From: Deuterostichococcus epilithicus
Lineage: Eukaryota > Chlorophyta > Trebouxiophyceae > Prasiolales > Stichococcaceae
Direction: 5' to 3'
DNA: 64,000 nt
NCBI GenBank assembly: GCA_033439295.1
Contig: JAVTLE010000008.1
Span: 1,922,001-1,986,000, forward strand
Positions 57,132 to 64,000 of this stretch are shown in pieces. Position numbers and translations under genes: made by a program. Within the stretch, counting starts at the first letter, position 1, and each line of letters opens with the position of its first letter. A model generated the notes under the pieces. The model worked only from the letters and a program-made list of their open reading frames with translations. It was not told the origin of the DNA and made no database searches.

Positions 57132-58455
57132 ATGGGCAAAGCAAAGAAGACCAGGAAGTTTGCAGAGGTCAAGCGCATGCTCAATCCCAAGGACCTCAAG
57201 GCAAAGAAGTGAGCCTTTGCAGATGCACACTGCAGCCGTTTGTGCCTCTGATCATCCTTATGCAGTGCTGCTCCCATCGGATGCGTCGCGGTTGCTGTGA
57301 GGTGCATGGCGGCATAGCAATTAGACGCCGCCATGCTGCAGGGACGCTATGGCAATAGAAAAGAAGCAGGTCAAGGACAAGGAAGTCCGCCATGTGTAAG
57401 CCACCCCTCCTTGAACAGCTTCTTCATGCAGCCGATGTCTGATGGCATTATATCCAGGCGTCTATGTCTGTCCTAGCTCACGGTGGCGGCTCGTCTGGGG
57501 CTGCATAGGGAGAAGGTTTCGACGGCGCTGTTTTTCCAGTACAACTCGCAGCTCGGGCCGCCTTACCAGGTGCTGGTAGACACCAACTTCATCAACTTCG
57601 CCATCAAAAACAAGGTCGGCATGCTATCATGCTGCCATTATGTGGCAAACGCTGCTGCAGCCTGTGCAAAGCTCAGCACACTGATGAGGGATGGTTGACG
57701 AGCATCACCCTGCAGCATCACATGCAGTTTGCACGGCGTGTTGGCTTTACCTCTGCTGCTCACACTCCATTTGTTTGCTGCTGTCCACAGATCGATCTGG
57801 TGCAGGGCATGATGGACTGCCTGTATGCGGAGTGCACGCCGTGCATCACGCAGTGCGTCATGGCAGAGCTGGAGAAGCTGGGACAGCACTACCGAGTCGC
57901 CCTGAAAGTCGCAAAGGTGGACGGGAGCAGCACCCGCATGGCATGTTGCACAATGTCCGATCTGCTGCAGGCTGTGAGACAGGCAACTGGTATGCCACTC
58001 CTGGGATTGCCCAGCAGTTTTCTGCAAATTGCACTCCTGTCGAGTTTTTCCCCTCTATGAATCGTCAGGACCCTCGGCTGGAGGTGCTGCCGTGCATGCA
58101 CAGCGGCACATACGCGGATGACTGCATCTGCGAGCGTATCCGGCAACACAAATGCTACATCGTGGCCACCTGCGACCGGGACCTCCGGCGCCGCATCCGC
58201 AAGGTGCTACTTCGTGTTTCCAATGCCGCATCCTTGATGCCTGTCTACTACTGGCAATGAAGCTGACTCTAGTCGAGGGCCTGCATACTGACTTATCCTG
58301 CATGATGCATAATGCAGCACCCCTGATTTTTTGCCGATGTAGCACGACTCCCACTGCGACAGGTGCCTGGAGTGCCCATCATGTACATCGCACAGCACAA
58401 GTTTACAATCGAGCGGCTGCCAGAGGCAACGATGGGGGGAGCGCCACGTCGGTGA
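57132..58455 (+). CDS. FCF1: FCF1/UTP24 PIN-domain endonuclease of the SSU processome
   Basis: Nucleolar PIN endonuclease that cuts pre-rRNA at sites A1 and A2 to form the 18S 5' end. ATG 57132 opens [20 protein letters not shown], nearly identical to the family start. The next exons give [13 protein letters not shown] (~57359-57396), [20 protein letters not shown] with [12 protein letters not shown] (~57480-57615; the first Asp is the PIN metal ligand), [20 protein letters not shown] with [20 protein letters not shown] (57791-57915), [20 protein letters not shown] with [20 protein letters not shown] (58069-58205), and a final exon [20 protein letters not shown] (~58362-58455) ending MGGAPRR. 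All acidic PIN residues (DTN, E in MAELE, YADDC, CDRD) are present. The length matches yeast and human FCF1. Confidence 0.96.
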
Positions 58456-58591
58456 CGGCACAGCAGCATGTCTGGAAGCTGGCTCCATTGTGAACTTGTT
58501 TCGGGGTGTGTGTGTTGGTTTATTTCAGTTCTAGGTCTGCAATTGCCGCTGGTTGTAGTGGCACGGTGCACACTTTGGGCTGCATCGACGC

Positions 58592-58596
58592 TGTAA
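58592..58596 (+). terminator. Candidate TGTAA poly(A) signal of FCF1
   Basis: Plus-strand TGTAA about 135 nt past the FCF1 stop codon. Confidence 0.45.
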
Positions 58597-58611
58597 CGCT
58601 AGACTTCTGAC

Positions 58612-58697
58612 GTGTGCGTTGTGGCAACTTTACCAGGCAAGTCGAAGCCACGCTATAATGTGTGCGTTGCGGCAACTTTACCAGGCAAATCGGAGGC
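58612..58697. repeat. ~48-bp tandem duplication downstream of FCF1
   Basis: Two copies of GTGTGCGTTGYGGCAACTTTACCAGGCAARTCG-type sequence, offset 48 bp. It lies in the convergent FCF1/RNase kappa-like gap (58456-59086), where no gene was seen. A smaller CTCACGGCTCAA/TTCACGGCTCAA pair follows at 58730-58757. Confidence 0.9.
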
Positions 58698-59086
58698 TCC
58701 ACCATGAGTCCCGCAATTGTACCAAATTTTTCACGGCTCAATTTCTCACGGCTCAAGTGGTCCGCTCTGTCTCCATCGAAGGGCTTGTTCAAGTCGCCAA
58801 ATTGCCAATGCACTGCTGGTCGTTGTGATAATGAAGGTGACATTGTCCGTTGGGCTGTGCGGACAGCTGGTGTCAAGCTTCTTTTTCGCGGCGGCGATGC
58901 CTGACGTACCGCCTTGCGATTCACATCTTCTGATAACCAGGCGCCCTGTGGGAGGAAGCGGATGAAGCCTGTCTGACAACTCCTTGTCAACGACATACAA
59001 TCTCGTGGCCGACGCTGAATGAGGTAGCTTCACCCTTGGCCTGGGCATCCAATTAAACATTCAGCAATACAGCATGCACCAATGCC

Positions 59087-59655
59087 TCACCGGTATGAAT
59101 GGTATGAGAAGATGACGCCGCAAACGACTGCCAGGACGCCGTAGATGGCAGACACCAGCCATGCGCCGTGCACCGCCTTGTCACGCTGCTCTGGATAGGG
59201 CTGGTCCCGCTCAAACCACTCCCCCAGGAACCTGCCGCCGCGCACAGTTTCTGAGCGACATCAAGCGGGACAGACACGGCAGCCTTGCCTTCAGAGGTGC
59301 ATGCACCACACCACGAGTATCGAGAGCTGTGGGTGCGTTCGAGCAAGCGCTGCACTCGGCATGAGGCAGCTCCACACGGCGGCACGCCGCATCTGCAGAT
59401 ATTTTGGACGGCCACTGGATTGTGACAGGTTGATTCACTCACGGGTAGTCGTTGGCCAGCAGGATGGCTATTGCTGCCATGAAGATTGCCCCAAACGCTG
59501 AGATCAGCGCGCACGCGATCGAGCCTGCACATGCTCAGTGCGTAGATGCACACACTCAGCGCGCTTGACCGGTGTGAAATGATGCAGGTCTAGGCAAGCT
59601 TACATGCATGGCAGCACGGCTCCAGACACTGACCTGTGGGACCGCAGAGCCCCAT
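59087..59655 (-). CDS. RNase kappa-like small two-helix membrane protein (V-ATPase-associated family)
   Basis: A three-exon minus-strand gene. Exon 1 starts at 59655 with MGLCGPTG. Exon 2 (~59445-59527) encodes one helix, SIACALISAFGAIFMAAIAI, then LLANDYP. Exon 3 (~59087-59233) encodes FLGEWFERDQPYPEQRDKAV, a second helix (LVSAIYGVLAVVCGVIFSY) and the end HSYR with the stop at 59087. A short CGP start, two helices flanking a polar acidic loop, and a basic end are the plan of RNASEK, a small protein bound to the proton-pumping V-ATPase in animals. The sequence match is by pattern (CGP, SAFG against SAWG, helix positions), so the family call is moderate. The total length of about 85-90 residues fits. 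Confidence 0.65.
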
Positions 59656-59792
59656 GACTGACGCGAGGGCGTGTGAACCTTCAGCAACCACGGAGGCCGA
59701 CCTGTGACAGAGTTAACCTCTGGAGGATGCCGTGCCTGGCTCCAACGCGAGCACTCCGCGAAATGGCTGATAATGTGAGCACTATTCGGGCT

Positions 59793-60238
59793 TCAGCGAT
59801 GTCTTCGCTGCTGTTGCAAGCCCCTCAAAGCGAGCTGCTCGTTAGGTTTCTCCAAAGGGTGCCCTCTGGTGTCTGGCCGAAGATAGCGCCGCGCCACGTC
59901 GACGCAGTTGCGTTGCGCGTTGCAGTTAGCTGATCACCAGGCTACTTGCAAGCGATATGAGGATTTGTCCGCTTGAACTGCGAAACAGGCTTTGCGCAGG
60001 TTGTACGTGATCACACGCTGGCAGAACCAGTTTGCTACGGCACTCAAACGTGACGAACGGTGCTACTAATTGTGGTCTGCAAACCTTCACAAGACCCTTC
60101 GATATCCCTTCGGTCACACACAACACGCACCCGGGCGCGTTCAAGGTCGTTAATTATAGCCATCTCAGCCTGCCGGAGCTTGTCGAGCGTGCGGGAGGGC
60201 AGCAAGCTTGATATAAGTGGTGTGAACTTGGCAGGCAT
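59793..60238 (-). CDS. Possible small unrecognised gene
   Basis: A convincing first exon lies at 60131-60238 on the minus strand: MPAKFTPLISSLLPSRTLDK, then 16 more residues ending DLERAR, exactly 36 codons before a GTGCGTG donor. The downstream structure is unclear. One candidate acceptor gives RVITYNLRKACFAVQADKSS; another, near 59936, gives STWRGAIFGQTPEGTLWRN; a third frame ends at 59793. No family recognised. It is divergent from RRP15, with only ~115 bp between starts. Confidence 0.3.
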
Positions 60239-60354
60239 TGATGAAACCTGTTTTGTGTCCGACAATACCACCTCGCAGCGGCATTCCGTTCGGAAGCAGT
60301 CACTGCGCAACTCAGGCGGCGGCCGCTCGCAACGGGCGGCCAGCCGGCCCCGAC

Positions 60355-62521
60355 ATGGCGGTGGCTGCGGAGCAGTACGAGTCAGACCTTGAAGACGACA
60401 GAAGCGAGGCGTCGGGGTTCAGCGATGACGACGAGCAGCTTGATCGGGATGCTGGCGCAGAATTAGACAGCGGCGACAGGGCATCGGCAGAGGGCGGCGG
60501 CGATGCGGACGTCAGCGGTGACAACGCAGATGGGGCAGCAGCGAGCGGCAGCGACGCTGAGAATAGCAGCGACGAGCAGGCCGGCGCCGCAGCCGCAGGA
60601 ACGCTGCATGATGGTGAGCCTGCTCAATCGGTTGACGGGATGCCGCCGTCCACGCGCCTGCACTGCGGCTGCTGCCCTCAATAGGTCTGGCAGCGGCGCA
60701 TGATGGCAAAGATCGCATGCAAGCGGACAGCAGAGCCGTGCACCTGTTGCATTCTGCGCCATGCAATTTGTCTCAGGCGATACAAATTTAGCCTCAGCGC
60801 CGTTGACCGCGCAGACTCCGGGGCCGCTGCAGCGCCGGCGGAAAACGCGGGGCCCTTCAAGTCGTCGGACAAGGGCGCGGCCATCGCCAAGGCGTTTGCC
60901 AAGGCGGCGCGCGGGCCAAAGGACGACACCGGCGCCGCCATCCTCTCGGTGCGCATTGGCGCTTTCTGTGCACCTGCATGCTCTGCACGCAAGCCACACC
61001 CTCCGCTCATCGCTTTACAAAGCGACTGTACACCTTCGGTAGTACCCGCACACATTTGCACACGGTGACCAGGAAGCTAGTATAGGCGACCAACAGGCGC
61101 CGCCACACCCACGACCCGCAGGGCAGCAAGAGCGTGCTGAAGCGGCAGCGGGAGGAGCAGGCCTCGGAGGCAGTGGACAGACAGGCGCGGCTGCTGCGGC
61201 AGGAGATGCGGCGGCGCGGCCACATCAAGGTCCCCAGGCAAGATCCCTGGCACGATATACTCACGGGTTGGAAGGCAGTGGCTGCATCGAGGCCCTGCAA
61301 GCTTGATGAAGCCCAGCTCGCTGCTGCACGTACATGTCCGAAAACAGTCGCGCCCGCTGCCAGCACCAAACGTCACGAGCTCCTGGGCTTGACAAGCAGC
61401 AGTGCATCTGTGCTGCGAATCTCGCAGCAGCAGGAACAGGAGCATGCCGGGACGCGCCCAGCTTGTCAAGCTGATCCTGCGTTGCAGCCCACGCGCTGAA
61501 CCAGGCGTCTCACAGGCGCAGGAAGGCGGATGAGCCTTGGCAGACCGTCTCCTGCTTCTCATTGTTTTCCTGCTGTCGAGTCGCCTGTCTTGCCCTTTTG
61601 GCGCAGAAAGGGAGAGGAACCGGAGCAGGACGCGGGGGAGAAGTCGCTGCTGCGGACGGCACGGCGCGGCGTGGTGACCCTGTTCAACGCCGTGAGCAAG
61701 GCGCAGAAGCAGCACGCCGAGCAGCAGGCGGTCGGCGGCCGTGCCAAGGTGCCGCCGTTGCCCGTGCAATGTCCCGCTCCCTGCATTGGGACACAAATCG
61801 GCAGAGGGCCCGAGGGCAGTGACACGTTCGAGGGTGTGTGGATGCCGGAGACCAAATGTGCCCTGAAGTGGCTGCCTGAGTCACCACTGAGACGACAGTG
61901 CCTGTGGTTGTGCAGTGCGCCGTCATGGGCCCCATGCAACAGCAGGCGGCCCGGAGCGAGCCGCCAGCAGTGGCGCCTGCATCATCGCCGGGAGACGCGA
62001 ACCCCTGTTGCTGACTGCCTCGGACCGCTGCAGGACAAGCAGCTGACAGAGGCGGCTTTTTCGCGCAGGACAAGCAGCTGACAAAGGCGGACTTCCTGGC
62101 GGAGCTGCGCGGCAAGTCGGGCGCCAGCAGCCGCGCGGCGGCGCAGGCAATCGGTGTGTCCGCCTCGGAGCAGGCCGCGGCGCCGGACGCCCCTGCGTGG
62201 GATGCCCTGCAGGACGACTACGCCAGCCTGCAGAGCGGCCTGCGCATGAAGGTGCGCGCGACGAAAACGACACACCTACTGTTCTTGCAGAGCCAACACA
62301 AGCCAGGCCCGTTTCTGAGCGGCCTGTGCACGGAGGGGCACCATATCCCATGGGTGTCGCGTAGCCTGGGTGTCGCGTAGCGCGCTGGATGGTCGACACA
62401 AGCTGACCTGTAGGGCACCTGCTTGCAGGACTGGGACAAGAAGGCGGCACCTGGGGAGCTGGATGCGGTGCCCGGGGAGACCATGGCAGATCTCGGCAGC
62501 GGTAGCGATGACAGCGATTGA
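60355..62521 (+). CDS. RRP15: RRP15-like ribosome biogenesis protein
   Basis: Nucleolar factor needed for early 60S (25S/5.8S) maturation. The start chosen is MAVAAEQYESDLEDDRSEAS at 60355. The same frame is open further upstream, but that part lacks coding character. Exon 1 (to ~60614) is acidic and Ser/Ala/Gly-rich. The next exons encode AENAGPFKSSDKGAAIAKAF (60829-60945), SVLKRQREEQASEAVDRQAR with LRQEMRRRGHIKVP (~61120-61240), EKSLLRTARRGVVTLFNAVS with KAQKQHAEQQ (~61606-61750, the RRP15 signature), DKQLTKADFLAELRGKSGAS with DALQDDYASLQSGLRMK (62069-62250) and DWDKKAAPGELDAVPGE (62430-62521), ending DSD. The order matches RRP15: acidic N-terminus, ARRGVVTLFNAV core, MKDWDK near the C-terminus. 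The exon at 62069 has a copied acceptor edge just upstream. Confidence 0.9.
62031..62090 (+). repeat. Duplicated acceptor and exon 5' edge in RRP15
   Basis: Two 25-bp copies, offset 35 bp (62031-62055, 62066-62090), differing at one base: CAGGACAAGCAGCTGACARAGGCGG. The second CAG is the functional acceptor (DKQLTKADF). The first copy's CAG, if used, reads DKQLTEAAFSRRTSS and then stops. Confidence 0.93.
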
Positions 62522-63154
62522 CGTACGCAAAGCTCACGGTTGCGCTGCCAGGGACGTGCCGATGAGGGACCGACATCAGCGCCAGGCTGTATCCTGCTCT
62601 CTTCCCAGGTAGAGGAGGACTGGAGGTGATGCAGATTGCTGGTGGCCAGGGCCTCTGCTGGCCCCGCGACATGGAGACAATTTCTGGAACCCAGGTGGGG
62701 TGGAGCACGCTCGGCCAGGCCACACGCACTGTCAGCGAAAGCATCTGATTTGAGCAGAATTGAGGGCAGGGCTGATCGAAAGGGTATGATGTGCATGAAA
62801 GGCGGCGGCGGCAGCGGAAGGGTACATGGTGTCAGCGGGCGTGGGGTGTCTTGGCAGCAAGCACATGCTGCAGTCATCAATTACTTGAATCGCAGTCGGG
62901 CACATGAAGGTCTGGCCTGATTGACAGTCCGGCAACACAATGATGACCTCTGATCACACACTGACGAGACGCTGATACAGTCCAGGTGACAAGCTCCAAG
63001 GCAATCCTTTGACAGTTGACACAGCTGCGCGGCATGCCCTCTCGGGTTATGTCAGTCGTCTGATGGTCCTGACATGTCTCGGCGAGCAGCGCTTACGGGG
63101 CAGGTGATGCTGGCAGGTACATTTCGTTGTCTACGTGCAAATCCTCTGCTCCGC
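62522..63154. other. Convergent gap, RRP15 / LEA-like gene
   Basis: 633 bp holding both 3' UTRs. No gene or clear signal was recognised. Open frames on both strands are short and unsupported. Confidence 0.45.
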
Positions 63155-64000
63155 TCAGTTTGTGGGCGCGCGGGCATCGCCGCCAGTGGTCGGGCCATTC
63201 TCGGCCTCGCGGCGGATGCGCTCAGCGTTGTCCTGCGAGCCAATGCACCAACAATTTCAGCACAACCACAATTCACGGCCAGCGACCATTCTCCTGTCGC
63301 ACTTGCATGCACGGCGCAAACAGCTCTGCCGGTCTGTAGGATCAGACATAGGAGATCAGATACAAGAGATAGTATGGCGGAGCTGCGCCATGTTGCTACA
63401 ACTCCCATGCAACCTCCTTCATCATACACACAGACGGCGAGCGGGCGCCAACGCAGGCAGCCATGAAGTAAAAGCAGTGGTGCTATCTTGTCTGGCAGAG
63501 GCGCACCTCCTGGGACTCGCCGGGCTTGCCAACGGACACGACCCGCTCGGCGGGGTCCTCCTTCGTGTTCACCGCCTCCTCAATGTTCTCCTTCAGTTTC
63601 TGGCGGGCGTCGTTCACGCTGTCGGCGTCAAAGATGCTGAAGCTGTTTGGCGTGGCCTCGTCCGCCTGCGAATGTTGAAAGGCCCGTTTGGTGACGACAA
63701 TACAAAAACGAGCACTTCGTGCTTGCCATCGTGGAGTGCCTCGGGCGTTGCAAAGACCTGGGAAGTTGAGGGGCACTCCTGACTGTCACCGCCGGCAGCT
63801 CATCTACGACGTGGGAAAAGTGGCTCACCTTCGAGGCGGCGGTATCCGCGGCGTCAGACACCTTCGAGGCGGCGGTGTCCGCGGCGTCAGATGCCTTCGA
63901 GGCGACCTTCGTGTCCGCGGCGTCAGCCACCTTCGAGGCGGCTGTGTCCACGGCGTCAGATGCCTTCGAGGCGACCTTCTCTGCCTTCTGCTCCACCTTC
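63155..64000 (-). CDS. LEA-like 11-mer repeat protein (5' part beyond the window)
   Basis: The C-terminal part of a minus-strand gene cut by the right edge. The first visible exon (~63823-64000) is built of 11-residue units such as SDAADTAASKV and SDAVDTAASKV, rich in Ala, Asp, Lys and Ser. This is the amphipathic 11-mer pattern of LEA group 3-type and related stress-protective proteins. The next exon (~63495-63665) encodes ATPNSFSIFDADSVNDARQK and NIEEAVNTKEDPAERVVSVG. The last (~63155-63240) encodes QDNAERIRREAENGPTTGGD and ends APTN with the stop at 63155-63157. No cysteine or hydrophobic core is seen in the visible exons. The exact family is uncertain; apolipoprotein-like 11-mer proteins look similar. 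Confidence 0.6.
63826..63999 (-). repeat. 33-bp coding tandem repeats of the LEA-like gene
   Basis: At least five units of 33-36 bp starting CTTCGAGGCG on the plus strand, each encoding one 11-mer (one unit has an extra codon). High DNA identity between units suggests recent expansion. The array runs off the window edge. Confidence 0.92.

Noticed and set aside
59673-59933. 86-residue plus-strand frame upstream of RRP15
   Set aside because: No family and no splice or promoter support; the region probably serves as the 5' region of the minus-strand genes.
62031-62083. Upstream CAG as the true acceptor of the RRP15 exon
   Set aside because: It would read into a stop within 15 codons, while the second CAG gives the conserved DKQLTKADFLAEL frame.

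Overview
The window looks like nuclear DNA of a green alga, most likely a core chlorophyte and possibly a trebouxiophyte. The genes are GC-rich and split into many short exons with GTGAG- and GTGCG-type donors. Every confidently named gene has a plant or algal counterpart, including organelle-type enzymes (fused bacterial-type glycyl-tRNA synthetase, RlmH, protoporphyrinogen oxidase). Several genes carry the algal poly(A) signal TGTAA downstream of the stop. The class-level placement is an inference. Exon edges below come from reading splice sites by eye, so they are approximate.

Layout, left to right: a prolyl 4-hydroxylase with a C-terminal ShKT domain (+, 5' end not resolved); an M17 leucyl aminopeptidase (-); cystinosin (+); RlmH-type rRNA methyltransferase (+); an Ariadne-type RBR ubiquitin ligase (-) divergent from the fused organellar glycyl-tRNA synthetase (+, 8.3 kb); two unrecognised genes facing away from each other near 25.2-27.3 kb; protoporphyrinogen oxidase (+); an unrecognised lysine-tailed gene (-) divergent from SDE2 (+); the U2-related DEAD-box helicase PRP5/DDX46 (-, 8.9 kb) divergent from an RmlD/MAT2B-like reductase (+); the ribosome-biogenesis genes MRD1/RBM19 (-), FCF1/UTP24 (+) and RRP15 (+), with a small RNase kappa-like membrane protein (-) among them; and the C-terminal part of an LEA-like 11-mer repeat protein (-) cut by the right edge.

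Two functional themes stand out. Three nucleolar ribosome-assembly genes lie within 12.4 kb, and two of them share one short divergent promoter. PRP5 and SDE2, both splicing-linked, are neighbours. No mobile element, virus-like element, tRNA, rRNA or CRISPR array was recognised.

The most unusual signal is structural. In seven of the genes, a short stretch spanning an intron-exon boundary has been tandemly copied, leaving one or two decaying copies of the exon edge inside the adjacent intron, often with a usable-looking splice site. Nine separate cases are visible, at offsets of about 35-127 bp. This suggests that tandem duplication of exon boundaries is a recurrent source of intron sequence and cryptic splice sites in this genome.
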